This document shows, piece by piece, positions 9,326-18,158 of a stretch of 64,000 nt of DNA. Within the stretch, counting starts at the first letter, position 1. Each line of letters begins with the position of its first letter. Below the pieces are notes generated by a model that worked only from the letters and a program-made list of their open reading frames with translations, was not told where the DNA came from and made no database searches. Location: the NCBI RefSeq assembly GCF_014192285.1, contig NZ_JACHXQ010000002.1, positions 406,968 to 470,967 of the forward strand, read 5' to 3'. The translations under genes and the position numbers were made by a program. Origin of the DNA: Halomonas fontilapidosi. GTDB lineage: Bacteria; Pseudomonadota; Gammaproteobacteria; Pseudomonadales; Halomonadaceae.

Positions 9326-11092
9326 ATGTCCCGCGGAACGCTCTCCCGAATCAATCGACGCCTCCCCCTGGCGCCGATAGTGCTGGCGACCCTGCTCGCC
9401 GGCTGCCAGACGCTACCGGGGTCTTTCACGACGGTCGGCGCCGACGAAGACCCGATGGCGGATGCGCCGCCGGTGACCCGCGGACTGGATGCCGACAGCC
9501 TCACCGGGCTGCTGGTGGCCGAGCTGGCCGGACAGCGCGGCGACTACCGGCGTGCTACCAGCCGCTTTCTCGACGTGGCCGAGCGCTATGGCTCCGCCCC
9601 GCTCGCCGAACGCGCCACCCTGGCCGCCCGCTTCAGCGAGGACACCTCACTGCTCGAGGACGCCGCACGCCGCTGGCAGACCCTGGCGCCGGAAAGCGAT
9701 GCGCCCGCGCGCCTGCTCGCCAGCCTCGCCATGCGGCGCGGCGAATGGGATGCCGCCCTGGCGCAACGCCTGGCGGCCATCGCCCGAGGCGCCCAGGAGG
9801 AGCTGACCGGCTTCGTGGAGAGCGCCCTCGAGGCCGGTGCCGACCCGGCGCCACTGTTGGCGAGAATGCGTGAGCATCTGGCCAACCTCGACGAAACACG
9901 CCACGACAGCGAACTGGCGACTGCCCTGCTGGAAGCCGCCGCCGGCGAGCGCGCAGCCGCCGAACGGCGCCTGTCGCGACTGGCTCGGGTGGCTCCCGAG
10001 CTGCCTGAGCTATGGCAGATCCGCGCCCGCCTGGCCCTCGAGGCCGATGACCCGGCGAGCGCTCGATCGGCGGCGCGGCGCGGCCTGGCGTTGACGCCGG
10101 GCGACCCGCGCCTGATGCTGCTGCTGGCGCGCGCCGAGATTCGCCTGGGCGGCATCGAGGCCGCAGAGGCCACCACCGACGCCCTGATCGATGATCACGG
10201 CGACGACCCCGAGCTGCGCCTCGGCCTGGCACGCCTGTTCCTGGAAGAGGAGCACCTGCCCCCGGCACGACGACTGCTGCTGCCGCTGGTCGGCGACGAC
10301 GAGGCACCGCCGCTGGCCTTCCTGCTGCTGGGGGCTATCGCCGAGGAAGAGGGCGAAGTGGATAACGCCCTGCTTTACTATCGCCAGGTACCCCCGGGCG
10401 AGCAGTTCCTGACGGCCCGCCTGAGTGCGGCACGGATGCTGATCGAGGACGACCGACTGCTCGATGCGCGTGCCTTCCTGCGCCTGGAACGGCTGAGCCA
10501 TGAGGCCTACCAAAGTCAGCTGGCCTCTCTGGAGGTCGAGCTGCTCGACGAGGCCGGCCTTGCCGAACAGGCCGATGCGCTGCTCGACAGTCAACTCGCC
10601 CAGCGCCCCGACGACGAGCAGCTGCGCTATCAGCGGGCAATGCGGGCCTTTGCCGATGGCGATCTCGCCGCCATGGAGGCAGACCTTCGCCATATCATCG
10701 AGCAGGACCCAGACAACGCCAATGCCCTCAACGCCCTGGGTTACACCCTCGCCGATGCCGACCTCGAGGGTCGCCTGGAAGAAGCTCGTGAGCTGATCGA
10801 GCGGGCCCACGCCCTCGAACCGGGCAACCCCGCGATCCTCGACAGCCAGGGCTGGGTCCGCTATCGCCAGGGCGACCCCGAGGGCGCCCTGCCCTGGCTC
10901 GAGCGCGCCTGGTCGGCGATGCCCGACCAGGAGATCGCCGCTCACCTTATCGAGGTGCTCTGGGTGCTGGGCGAAGAGGAGCGCGCACGCAAGCTGCTCG
11001 ACGAGGCCCGACAGCGCTTCGAGGAGCGCCCCTTGATCGACGAGCTACTGCAACGTTATCCGGCGCTCGGCGCGTCCGGGCGCAACGACTGA
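9326..11092 (+). CDS. TPR-repeat outer-membrane lipoprotein
   Basis: The product starts with a basic N-region, a hydrophobic stretch (LAPIVLATLLAGC) and a lipobox LLAGC, so it should be lipidated at Cys27 and sorted to the outer membrane. The remaining 560 residues are an Ala/Leu/Glu-rich array of helix-turn-helix repeats. The clearest TPR units are near the C-terminus (about 455-560), e.g. NALNALGYTLADADLEGRLEEA followed by LDSQGWVRYRQGDPEGALPWLER. The family sits between hemA and lolB in Pseudomonas and relatives. Its role is not established; association with envelope assembly is inferred from location. It is followed 23 bp later by lolB. Confidence 0.85.
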   Translation: MSRGTLSRINRRLPLAPIVLATLLAGCQTLPGSFTTVGADEDPMADAPPVTRGLDADSLTGLLVAELAGQRGDYRRATSRFLDVAERYGSAPLAERATLAARFSEDTSLLEDAARRWQTLAPESDAPARLLASLAMRRGEWDAALAQRLAAIARGAQEELTGFVESALEAGADPAPLLARMREHLANLDETRHDSELATALLEAAAGERAAAERRLSRLARVAPELPELWQIRARLALEADDPASARSAARRGLALTPGDPRLMLLLARAEIRLGGIEAAEATTDALIDDHGDDPELRLGLARLFLEEEHLPPARRLLLPLVGDDEAPPLAFLLLGAIAEEEGEVDNALLYYRQVPPGEQFLTARLSAARMLIEDDRLLDARAFLRLERLSHEAYQSQLASLEVELLDEAGLAEQADALLDSQLAQRPDDEQLRYQRAMRAFADGDLAAMEADLRHIIEQDPDNANALNALGYTLADADLEGRLEEARELIERAHALEPGNPAILDSQGWVRYRQGDPEGALPWLERAWSAMPDQEIAAHLIEVLWVLGEEERARKLLDEARQRFEERPLIDELLQRYPALGASGRND

Positions 11093-11115
11093 CCCCCCGA
11101 CGAACGGAATTCGCC

Positions 11116-11727
11116 ATGACACCCCTGCCGCGACTGCTTGCCCTCCTGCTCGCCCTGGCCCTGCTGGCCGGTTGCGCCGGCCGGGTGCCCGCCCCCGAGG
11201 TCGAGCGCGCCGCAGGCCAATGGCAGGCCCAGGCCGAGCGCCTGGCTGAACTCGATACCTGGGTACTGGTCGGCAAGGTCGGCCTGCGCACCCCCGAGGA
11301 GTCCACCAGTGCCAATCTGGACTGGAGCCAGCACCCCCACTACTACCGGCTGCTGATCAGCGGACCCTTCGGCAGCGGGCGCAGCACGCTGGAAGGGCGC
11401 GAAGGGCGCTTCTCGATGAACACCCCGGACGGGCGCTGGGAAGCCGAGACGCCGGAAGCCCTGATGGAGCAGCAGCTGGGCTGGTCGCTGCCGGTCAGCG
11501 CACTCGCCGACTGGATTCGCGGCTTGCCGGCCGAGGACACCCCGCATCGCCTGGAAAAGGACGCGCTGGGCTTCCCCCAGCGCCTCGAACAGGATGGCTG
11601 GGAGATCACCTACCGTGACTGGATGCGTGTCGCCGACCTCTGGCTACCCAGGCGCCTGGTCATGACCTATGACGACCTGCGCGTCACGCTGGTGGTCACC
11701 GACTGGCGCCCGGCCCTCGACGACTGA
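11116..11727 (+). CDS. lolB: Outer-membrane lipoprotein receptor LolB
   Basis: LolB accepts lipoproteins from the periplasmic chaperone LolA and inserts them in the outer membrane. The 203-residue product has a lipoprotein signal peptide (LLALLLALALLAGC, lipidated Cys20). The family block LDTWVLVGKVGLRTPEES follows, then the beta-sheet half-barrel with GPFGSGRSTLEG and the C-terminal block WEITYRDWMRVADLWLPRRL. Length matches E. coli LolB. The stop codon is followed one base later by the ispE ATG. LolB next to ispE and prs is conserved in gammaproteobacteria. Confidence 0.95.
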   Translation: MTPLPRLLALLLALALLAGCAGRVPAPEVERAAGQWQAQAERLAELDTWVLVGKVGLRTPEESTSANLDWSQHPHYYRLLISGPFGSGRSTLEGREGRFSMNTPDGRWEAETPEALMEQQLGWSLPVSALADWIRGLPAEDTPHRLEKDALGFPQRLEQDGWEITYRDWMRVADLWLPRRLVMTYDDLRVTLVVTDWRPALDD

Positions 11728-11728
11728 C

Positions 11729-12598
11729 ATGATACCTGCTCCCCCCCTCCGCGAGGCGCTGGCCCTGCCGGCACCGGCCAAGCTCAACCGCCTGCTGCAT
11801 ATCACCGGTCGTCGGCCGGATGGCTACCACGAACTGCAGACGCTGTTCCAGTTCCTCGATCACGGCGACACCCTGACCCTGCGTGGCCGCGAGGACGGCG
11901 AGATCCACCTGACGCCTCAGCTGCCCGGAGTGGCAGCCGAGGACAACCTGATCGTGCGTGCCGCCCGCCTGCTGCAGGTCGAGAGCGGCTGCCGCCTGGG
12001 AGCGAACATCCACCTCGACAAGCGCCTGCCGCTGGGCGGGGGGCTCGGTGGCGGCAGCTCGGATGCCGCCACCACGCTGCTGGGTCTCGATGCCCTGTGG
12101 GGCCTGGGGCTGTCACTGCAACGCCTGGCACGGCTGGGCTTGACCCTGGGCGCCGACGTGCCGGTCTTCGTGCACGGACACGCGGCCTGGGCCGAGGGGG
12201 TCGGCGAACGCCTCACACCGGTCGAACTCGATACTCCCTGGTTCGTGGTCATCCACCCCGGCGTGACGGTCTCGACACCGGCGGTGTTCACGGCGCCGCA
12301 ATTGACACGCCACACCCCCCCGATTACCATGGCGCGCGCACTGCAGGGGGGAGCGGCGAGCTGGAGCAACGACTGCGAGCCCACCGTCAGGGCACTGTAT
12401 CCCGAGGTGGCGCATGCACTCGATTGGCTAGCGACCCGAGCGCCGACCATGCTGACCGGCACCGGCGCCTGCGTCTTTGCCCGGTTCGACACCAGGGCAC
12501 GGGCAGAAGGACTCCTGAGCGGGGTTCCCAAGGGCTGGCAAGCCTTCACGGCTCGCGGTCTGAATCGCTCACCTCTCCATGCTGCGCTGGGTCGATGA
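11729..12598 (+). CDS. ispE: 4-diphosphocytidyl-2-C-methyl-D-erythritol kinase
   Basis: IspE phosphorylates CDP-ME in the MEP pathway of isoprenoid synthesis. The GHMP-kinase signature is seen as [26 protein letters not shown] N-terminus, the ATP-binding glycine/serine loop [18 protein letters not shown] and the C-terminal [13 protein letters not shown]. At 289 residues it is standard length. The start is the ATG one base past the lolB stop (TGACATG), suggesting coupled translation; upstream in-frame codons are inside lolB. Confidence 0.95.
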   Translation: MIPAPPLREALALPAPAKLNRLLHITGRRPDGYHELQTLFQFLDHGDTLTLRGREDGEIHLTPQLPGVAAEDNLIVRAARLLQVESGCRLGANIHLDKRLPLGGGLGGGSSDAATTLLGLDALWGLGLSLQRLARLGLTLGADVPVFVHGHAAWAEGVGERLTPVELDTPWFVVIHPGVTVSTPAVFTAPQLTRHTPPITMARALQGGAASWSNDCEPTVRALYPEVAHALDWLATRAPTMLTGTGACVFARFDTRARAEGLLSGVPKGWQAFTARGLNRSPLHAALGR

Positions 12599-12686
12599 CC
12601 TTCAGCCGCCCACGGGCGCCAAGGCATCCCGGAACGACTCCCCGACCCGAATCCCTGAAGACCCCACACAGCAAAGGTGGCTGCGC

Positions 12687-13628
12687 GTGTCAAAATTGAT
12701 GGTTTTCGCCGGGAATGCCAATCCCGAACTCGCCCGAAAGGTCGCCGAGAGCCTGGATACCTACCTGGGCAACGCCACGGTCGGCCAATTCAGCGATGGC
12801 GAGGTCGCCGTCGAGATCAACGAGAACGTGCGCGGCAAGGATGTATTCATCCTGCAGTCCACCTGTGCACCGACCAACGACAACCTGATGGAACTGATCC
12901 TGATGGTTGACTCCCTGCGCCGTGCGTCCGCTACCCGGATCACGGCCGTAGTGCCCTACTTCGGCTATGCCCGTCAGGACCGCCGGGTACGCTCGGCACG
13001 CGTGCCGATCTCGGCCAAGATCGTTGCCGACATGATGGTCAAGGCCGGCGTCGACCGCGTCATGACCATGGACCTGCACGCCGACCAGATTCAGGGCTTC
13101 TTCGACGTGCCGGTGGACAACGTCTACGGTTCGCCGATCCTGCTCGACGATATCGAGCGTCAGAACTACGACGACCTGGTGGTGGTATCGCCGGACGTCG
13201 GTGGCGTGGTGCGGGCCCGAGCCATTGCCAAGCAGCTCAACGCCGACCTGGCGATCATCGACAAGCGTCGCCCGGCGTCCAACCAGGCCCAGGTGATGCA
13301 CATCATCGGCGAGATCGAGAACCGCACCTGCGTGGTGGTCGATGACATGATCGACACGGCCGGCACCCTGTGCAAGGCCGGCGAGGCCCTCAAGGCCCGC
13401 GGGGCGCGGCGCGTGGTCGCCTACGCGACCCACCCCATCCTGTCGGGTCCGGCCGTCGACAATATTACCGGCTCGGTGCTCGACGAAGTGGTGGTGACCG
13501 ACACCATCCCCCTCTCCGAGACCGCGCGGCGCAGCGGCAAGATCCGCCAGCTCAGCGTCGCCGGACTGATCGCCGAGGCGATTCGCCGGGTCAGCAACGA
13601 AGAATCCGTCAGCGCCATGTTCCACTGA
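12687..13628 (+). CDS. prs: Ribose-phosphate pyrophosphokinase (PRPP synthetase)
   Basis: Prs makes PRPP from ribose-5-phosphate and ATP for nucleotide, His and Trp synthesis. Characteristic blocks are [10 protein letters not shown], the flexible [11 protein letters not shown] and [12 protein letters not shown] motifs, the ATP-loop [10 protein letters not shown] and the PRPP-binding [13 protein letters not shown]. The start is taken as GTG at 12687 (product [10 protein letters not shown], like pseudomonad Prs) because AAAGGTGG ends 6 bp upstream. An ATG four codons later is the alternative. The 313-residue length is normal. Unlike many relatives there is no tRNA-Gln between ispE and prs. Confidence 0.95.
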   Translation: MSKLMVFAGNANPELARKVAESLDTYLGNATVGQFSDGEVAVEINENVRGKDVFILQSTCAPTNDNLMELILMVDSLRRASATRITAVVPYFGYARQDRRVRSARVPISAKIVADMMVKAGVDRVMTMDLHADQIQGFFDVPVDNVYGSPILLDDIERQNYDDLVVVSPDVGGVVRARAIAKQLNADLAIIDKRRPASNQAQVMHIIGEIENRTCVVVDDMIDTAGTLCKAGEALKARGARRVVAYATHPILSGPAVDNITGSVLDEVVVTDTIPLSETARRSGKIRQLSVAGLIAEAIRRVSNEESVSAMFH

Positions 13629-13693
13629 GTCCGACCCCTTCGGGTTCGCCCGGGGGAACAAGGCGCGGGACACACGCCCTGCGGGGCTCCCGG

Positions 13694-13730
13694 AAACGCC
13701 ATGGTCTGGTCGCGGGCCACGGCGTTTTCC
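13694..13730 (+). terminator. Probable intrinsic terminator between prs and rplY
   Basis: An imperfect inverted repeat (AAACGCCATGG pairing with CCACGGCGTTTT, loop about 12 bases) is followed by TTTTCCTTACTTT. It ends about 25 bp before the rplY ATG, so it could terminate prs transcripts or act as an attenuator in the rplY leader. Confidence 0.5.
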
Positions 13731-13754
13731 TTACTTTCAGAAAGAGGCAATTCC

Positions 13755-14408
13755 ATGTCCGATTACACACTCAATGCCAGCGTTCGTAACGACCTGGGGA
13801 AAGGTGCGAGCCGCCGCCTGCGTCGTGCGAACGAACAGGTGCCGGCCATCATCTATGGTGGTGAGAAGGCGCCGCAGCCCATTGCCGTCGACAAGACCAG
13901 CTTCTACAAGGCGCTGGAAGACGAGGCCTTCTTCTCCTCGGTGATCAACCTCCAGGTGGATGGCCAGGCCCAGCAGGTGGTCGTACGCGACCTGCAGCGT
14001 CACCCCTACAAGCCGCTGATCACCCATGCCGACTTCCTGCGGGTCGACGCCACGCATGAGATCACCATGCGCGTGCCGCTGCACGTGGTAGGCGAGGAGC
14101 AGTCCAAGGGGATCAAGGACGAGGGCGGCGAGCTTCACGTGCTCTCCAACGAGGTCGAAATCAGCTGCCTGCCGAAGGATCTGCCCGATTTCCTCGAGGT
14201 GGACATCACCGAGACCGAACTGGGCACGACCCTGCACCTCTCTGACCTCAGCGTGCCGGCCGGCGTGACGCTGGTGGCGCTCACCCATGGCGCGGATCAC
14301 GATAACGCCATACTGAGCATCACCAAGCCCAAGGTCCGCGGTACGGAAGAGGACGAAGAAGGCGGTGAAGCCGCCGAGGGCGAGGAAGGCGAAGGCAGCG
14401 CCGAGTAA
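13755..14408 (+). CDS. rplY: 50S ribosomal protein L25/general stress protein Ctc
   Basis: L25 binds the 5S rRNA of the large subunit. The 217-residue protein has the N-terminal L25 domain ([31 protein letters not shown]; about residues 4-92) and the C-terminal CTC/TL5 beta domain (IPV-type start [19 protein letters not shown]; about 100-185). An acidic tail of about 25 residues rich in Glu and Gly follows, typical of halophile proteins. The start MSDYTLN has AGAGG 8 bp upstream; upstream in-frame codons are in the hairpin region. rplY-pth-ychF order is conserved. Confidence 0.95.
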   Translation: MSDYTLNASVRNDLGKGASRRLRRANEQVPAIIYGGEKAPQPIAVDKTSFYKALEDEAFFSSVINLQVDGQAQQVVVRDLQRHPYKPLITHADFLRVDATHEITMRVPLHVVGEEQSKGIKDEGGELHVLSNEVEISCLPKDLPDFLEVDITETELGTTLHLSDLSVPAGVTLVALTHGADHDNAILSITKPKVRGTEEDEEGGEAAEGEEGEGSAE

Positions 14409-14422
14409 TCGGCGCTTGCCCG

Positions 14423-14443
14423 GGGCCATGCCTGGCATGGCCC
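14423..14443. repeat. Perfect inverted repeat downstream of rplY
   Basis: GGGCCATGCC and GGCATGGCCC are separated by a single T, giving a 21-base perfect inverted repeat 12 bp upstream of the rplY terminator hairpin. It lacks its own T-run, so it is probably an RNA-stabilising stem or part of a two-hairpin 3' end. Confidence 0.6.
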
Positions 14444-14454
14444 TGCCGTCATTG

Positions 14455-14483
14455 ATCAAGCGCCCCGGCGCTTGATTTTTTTT
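14455..14483 (+). terminator. Strong intrinsic terminator/attenuator abutting the pth ribosome-binding site
   Basis: ATCAAGCGCC and GGCGCTTGAT form a 9-10 bp stem immediately followed by eight T residues. The T-run runs straight into GGAGAG, the pth Shine-Dalgarno, and the pth ATG is 12 bp away. It will terminate rplY transcripts and may also gate entry into pth. Confidence 0.85.
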
Positions 14484-14494
14484 GGAGAGACGCG

Positions 14495-15085
14495 ATGAGT
14501 CAGGTCAAGGCGATCATTGGGCTGGGCAACCCCGGCGCCGACTACGCGGCCACCCGCCACAATGCCGGTGCCTGGCTGGTACAGGCCGTGGCTCGAGCGG
14601 CGGGCGGAGAGCTGCGCCCCGATAAGAAGTTCCTGGGCCTGCACGCCAAGGTCCACCTGGATGGCCAGGACGTGCACCTGCTCGAGCCCACCACCTTCAT
14701 GAACCGCAGCGGCGGCGCGGTGGCGGCACTCTGCCAATTCTTCAAGCTGACGCCCGGCGAGTTACTGGTGGCCCACGACGAACTCGACATTCCACCGGGC
14801 ACGGCACGCTACAAGACGGGCGGCGGCCACGGTGGCCACAACGGCCTGCGCGACACCATTCGCGCCCTGGGCAATGACCGGTCATTCCACCGCCTGCGCA
14901 TCGGTATCGGCCATCCCGGCGACAGCCGCCAGGTGACGAATTACGTGCTGGGCCGGCCCGGCAAGGCCGAACGCAGCGCAATCGATGCGGCCATCGACGA
15001 ATGCCTGGCTACCCTCCCCCAGGCCATGGCCGGCGACTGGGCGAACGCCATGAACCGGTTGCACAGTTTTACAGCGCCGAGCTGA
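14495..15085 (+). CDS. pth: Peptidyl-tRNA hydrolase
   Basis: Pth recycles peptidyl-tRNA released by ribosome drop-off. The 196-residue enzyme carries the motifs [21 protein letters not shown] (His near 22 is the catalytic base), the substrate-binding [12 protein letters not shown] and [28 protein letters not shown]. Length and motif order are standard. GGAGAG sits 6 bp before the ATG and directly follows the terminator U-run. The first GTG-free start [14 protein letters not shown] is unambiguous. Confidence 0.96.
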   Translation: MSQVKAIIGLGNPGADYAATRHNAGAWLVQAVARAAGGELRPDKKFLGLHAKVHLDGQDVHLLEPTTFMNRSGGAVAALCQFFKLTPGELLVAHDELDIPPGTARYKTGGGHGGHNGLRDTIRALGNDRSFHRLRIGIGHPGDSRQVTNYVLGRPGKAERSAIDAAIDECLATLPQAMAGDWANAMNRLHSFTAPS

Positions 15086-15177
15086 AAGCGCGAACGACAA
15101 GGGGAACGACGACGGGCCGCCACGCCCGGAACGCTCCTGTCTTGGGCCGCCTCCTGCTGGCATTGCCCTCGGCCCGT

Positions 15178-15209
15178 CGCTTGGCCGCTTGGCCGCTTGG
15201 CCGCTTGGC
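15178..15209. repeat. Four exact tandem copies of an 8-bp unit
   Basis: CGCTTGGC is repeated four times without interruption, followed by degenerate relatives (GCTTGGCGCT) to about 15222. The array lies between pth and ychF, ending about 28 bp before a TAGAAT sequence (15238-15243) that may be the ychF -10. Confidence 0.85.
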
Positions 15210-15287
15210 GCTGGTAGCTTGGCGCTCCGCGCTTCCGTAGAATACTCGCCACTTTCCACTCGCGAACACGCTTTCCAGGACACTCCC

Positions 15288-16379
15288 ATGGGTTTCAACT
15301 GCGGTATCGTCGGCCTGCCCAACGTCGGCAAGTCGACCCTCTTCAATGCGCTGACCAAGTCCGGTATCGACGCCGAGAACTTCCCTTTCTGCACCATCGA
15401 GCCCAACGTGGGGATCGTGCCCATGCCCGACCCGCGACTCGACACGCTGGCCGAGATCGTCAAGCCGCAGAAGGTGTTGCCCACCACCATGGAGTTCGTC
15501 GATATCGCCGGCCTGGTGGCCGGCGCCTCCAAGGGCGAGGGACTGGGCAACAAGTTCCTGGCCAATATCCGCGAGACCCAGGCCATCGCCCACGTGGTGC
15601 GCTGCTTCGACAACGACAACGTCATCCATGTCGCCAACCAGATCGACCCGCGTGCCGACATCGAGATCATCAACATGGAGCTGGCGCTTGCCGACCTCGA
15701 CACCGTCGAGCGGGCCATCCAGCGCCTGGTGCGCGTGGCCAAGGGCGGCGACAAGGACGCCATTGCCACCAAGGCGATCCTCGAGCGCATCCAGCCCCAC
15801 CTGGCCGAAGGCCTGCCGCTGAGAAGCTTCGGCCTGAGCGATGATGACAAGCACCAGCTCAAGAGCTTCGGCTTCCTGACCCTCAAGCCCACCATGTACA
15901 TCGCCAACGTCAACGAGGATGGCTTCGAGGCCAACCCCTACCTCGACGTGGTCAATGAGATCGCCGCCGAGGAAGGCGCCGTGGTGGTGCCGGTATGTAA
16001 CCAGATCGAGGCCGAGATCGCCGAACTCGACGACGAGGAGCGCGCCATGTTCCTCGACGAGATGGGCATGCAGGAGCCGGGGCTCGATCGGGTGATTCGC
16101 GCCGGCTATGCCCTGCTCGGACTGCAGACCTACTTTACCGCCGGGGTCAAGGAAGTCCGCGCCTGGACGGTCAAGGTGGGCGCCACCGCACCCGAGGCCG
16201 CCGGGGTGATCCATACTGACTTCCAGAAGGGCTTCATCCGCGCCGAGGTCATCGCCTACGACGACTTCGTCACGCTGGGTGGCGAGCAGGGAGCCAAGGA
16301 TGCCGGCAAGTGGCGATTGGAGGGCAAGGAGTACATCGTCCAGGATGGCGACGTGATCCACTTCCGCTTCAACGTCTGA
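15288..16379 (+). CDS. ychF: Redox-regulated ATPase YchF (Obg-like ATPase)
   Basis: YchF is a ribosome-associated P-loop protein of the Obg family that prefers ATP. The 363-residue product shows the P-loop [21 protein letters not shown] in G3, NVNE replacing the G-protein NKxD (the basis of ATP preference), a coiled-coil insertion (about residues 130-200) and the C-terminal TGS domain ending [14 protein letters not shown]. The start [12 protein letters not shown] is the canonical N-terminus; an in-frame upstream reading runs through the 8-bp repeats and is rejected. It ends 56 bp before tRNA-Met. Confidence 0.96.
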   Translation: MGFNCGIVGLPNVGKSTLFNALTKSGIDAENFPFCTIEPNVGIVPMPDPRLDTLAEIVKPQKVLPTTMEFVDIAGLVAGASKGEGLGNKFLANIRETQAIAHVVRCFDNDNVIHVANQIDPRADIEIINMELALADLDTVERAIQRLVRVAKGGDKDAIATKAILERIQPHLAEGLPLRSFGLSDDDKHQLKSFGFLTLKPTMYIANVNEDGFEANPYLDVVNEIAAEEGAVVVPVCNQIEAEIAELDDEERAMFLDEMGMQEPGLDRVIRAGYALLGLQTYFTAGVKEVRAWTVKVGATAPEAAGVIHTDFQKGFIRAEVIAYDDFVTLGGEQGAKDAGKWRLEGKEYIVQDGDVIHFRFNV

Positions 16380-16391
16380 GCCGCAATACCC

Positions 16392-16420
16392 TTGACCCGG
16401 CGGGGCAAACGCCGTAGAAT
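16392..16420 (+). promoter_or_regulatory. Sigma-70 promoter of tRNA-Met
   Basis: TTGACC (16392-16397) and TAGAAT (16415-16420) are 17 bp apart and end 15 bp before the tRNA 5' end. The segment after the -10 begins TCGCCCCCG, a GC-rich discriminator typical of stringently controlled stable-RNA promoters. Confidence 0.8.
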
Positions 16421-16435
16421 TCGCCCCCGTTGTTC

Positions 16436-16512
16436 GGCTACGTAGCTCAGCTGGTTAGAGCACATCACTCATAATGATGGGGTCCCCTGTTCAAATCAGG
16501 GCGTAGCCACCA
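16436..16512 (+). tRNA. tRNA-Met (CAT)
   Basis: A 77-nt cloverleaf: acceptor GGCTACG/CGTAGCC, D-stem GCTC/GAGC, anticodon loop CTCATAA with CAT, T-loop TTCAAAT, and encoded CCA. It looks like an elongator tRNA-Met because the first acceptor pair is matched (initiator tRNAs have a 1:72 mismatch). It differs by one T-loop base from the second copy at 20939-21015. Confidence 0.95.
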
Positions 16513-16523
16513 GATACCGAAGA

Positions 16524-16550
16524 CCCGGCGCCCCTGGCGCCGGGTTTTTT
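16524..16550 (+). terminator. Intrinsic terminator of tRNA-Met
   Basis: CCCGGCGCC and GGCGCCGGG (loop CCT) are followed by six T residues, 12 bp after the tRNA CCA. Confidence 0.92.
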
Positions 16551-16588
16551 CGTTTGAGAACTCTTGCCTATCCTTACTCGAGGCTTAC

Positions 16589-16701
16589 CCGGGAGCAAGT
16601 CCCGAAGTGTCGGACCAACGAGGAGGCGCTGTAAAGACCTCCAGGTACGCTACCGATGCCATCCCTGGCATAGCCCCCCTTCGCCCTGCTCCCGGCGCCT
16701 C
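16589..16701. repeat. Structured intergenic element with nested inverted repeats
   Basis: CCGGGAGCA (16589-16597) pairs with TGCTCCCGG (16687-16695), and inside it GAGGCGC (16623-16629) pairs with GCGCCTC (16695-16701, sharing one base). Between them lie two short hairpins, ACCTCCAGGT and ATGCCATCCCTGGCAT. It sits between the tRNA-Met terminator and the 3' end of apeB. The architecture and the CCATCCCTGG loop look like a dispersed intergenic repeat family rather than a gene; no second copy is recognisable in this window. Confidence 0.45.
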
Positions 16702-16716
16702 TCGTACTTCACTACT

Positions 16717-18015
16717 CTAGGCCAGCTCGGGGCGGTCGAAGAAGGCGGTCAGCACCCGCGTCAGTAACTCCACGTCGCGGGCGCCGGCGGTCTCGCGGAT
16801 CGAGTGCATGGCCCACTGAGGCACGCCCACGTCCAGGGTCGGCACACCAAGCTCGGTGGCCGTAATCGGGCCAATGGTGCTGCCGCAGCCCATGTCGGCG
16901 CGGGTCACGAAGGTCTGCACCGGCACCTCGGCCTCGCGACAGAGGTCACGGAACAGCGCCGAGGTAGCACTGTTGGTGGCATAGCGCTGGCTGGCATTGA
17001 CCTTGATCACCGGCCCGCCGTTGAGTGCCGGGCCGTGGCCGGCATCGTGCTTGTCGGGAAAGTTGGGGTGCAGGGCGTGGGCATTGTCGCAGGAGATCAG
17101 CCGCGAGGCCTGGATCAGGCGGATGAAGCCCTCTTCTCCGCCCTCGCCGAGCTGAGCACTCACCCGCCGCAGCACATCGCCGAGGAAAGGCCCCTGCGCG
17201 CCGCACGCGCTGGCACTGCCCACCTCCTCGTGGTCGTTGGCCACCAGCACGGCTCCTTGCGTCCCATCGGACGCCAAGAGGGCTTCAAGACCGATAAAGC
17301 ACGAGAGCAGGTTGTCGAGGCGGGCACTGGCAATCAGTTCTCCCTCGACGCCGACACGCGACGGCGGCTGCATGTCGCGGAAGGCGAGCTCGAAGTCGAG
17401 CAGCTCGACGTCCTCGAGGCCATGCTGCTCGGCAAGCCAGCGCTTGAGCAGGCGCTCGAGATCAGGCGTTTCTCCGCCCTGCAGGAAGACCGGGGCCATC
17501 TCGGTCTGGGCGTTGATGGCACGACCATTGTTGGCCTCGCGATCCAGATGAATCGCCAGGCTCGGAATGATCGCTATCGGCTGGTCAACATCGAGCAGCA
17601 CACCTTCGATGCGGCCGTCGGCGTGGCGCAGGTGCACCCGCCCCGCCAGCCCCAGGTCGCGGTCGAACCAGGGCGCCAGCAGGGCCCCGCCGTAGACCTC
17701 GACGCCGAGCTGGAGCCAGCCCGCCGCACTCTGGGCCGCGTTGGGCTTGAGCCGCAGGCCGGGGCTGTCGGTATGGGCGCCGATCAGGCGCAGCGCCGCG
17801 AGGCGCTCACGCGGTAGCTGCAGGGCGATAAGCGAGGAGTCGTTGCGGGTGACATAGACGCGCTCGCCAGGGACGAGACGCCAGGCCTCGGTCTCGTCGA
17901 GACGCCGGTAGCCGGCCTCCTCCAGGCGCCTGGCCATGTTGGCCGTGGCATGCCAGGGCGTGGGAGATCGACGCAGGAAATCGAGCAGGCGCTCGAGGCG
18001 GGCATCCTGGGACAT
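16717..18015 (-). CDS. apeB: M18 family aminopeptidase
   Basis: This cytoplasmic dinuclear zinc aminopeptidase of the M18 family is related to aspartyl aminopeptidase. The 432-residue protein shows the metal-ligand motif GAHTDSPGLRLKP, the NDHEEVGSAS block with the catalytic glutamate, and the C-terminal ligand region QWAMHSIRETAG. The N-terminal LLDFLRRSPTPWHATANMARRLEEAGY is the standard family opening. Length matches ApeB of pseudomonads. It is monocistronic, convergent with the tRNA-Met unit and divergent from prc across a 143-bp gap. Confidence 0.93.
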   Translation of the reverse strand: MSQDARLERLLDFLRRSPTPWHATANMARRLEEAGYRRLDETEAWRLVPGERVYVTRNDSSLIALQLPRERLAALRLIGAHTDSPGLRLKPNAAQSAAGWLQLGVEVYGGALLAPWFDRDLGLAGRVHLRHADGRIEGVLLDVDQPIAIIPSLAIHLDREANNGRAINAQTEMAPVFLQGGETPDLERLLKRWLAEQHGLEDVELLDFELAFRDMQPPSRVGVEGELIASARLDNLLSCFIGLEALLASDGTQGAVLVANDHEEVGSASACGAQGPFLGDVLRRVSAQLGEGGEEGFIRLIQASRLISCDNAHALHPNFPDKHDAGHGPALNGGPVIKVNASQRYATNSATSALFRDLCREAEVPVQTFVTRADMGCGSTIGPITATELGVPTLDVGVPQWAMHSIRETAGARDVELLTRVLTAFFDRPELA

Positions 18016-18158
18016 GGAATTCCTCTGTTGCGGGGCATTTCAGGGGTCTTGGCGGCACAACCAAGCTGATACAATGAACCTTCGGTCCATGCAACTCGTC
18101 AGCCGGGTCGGAGTCTGGATAGAGAGCAAGTGTACACGAATCGGGGAGTGCTTCATCG

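Noticed and set aside
15178..15209. CRISPR-like array
   Set aside because: The 8-bp units are contiguous with no spacers and no cas genes are present.
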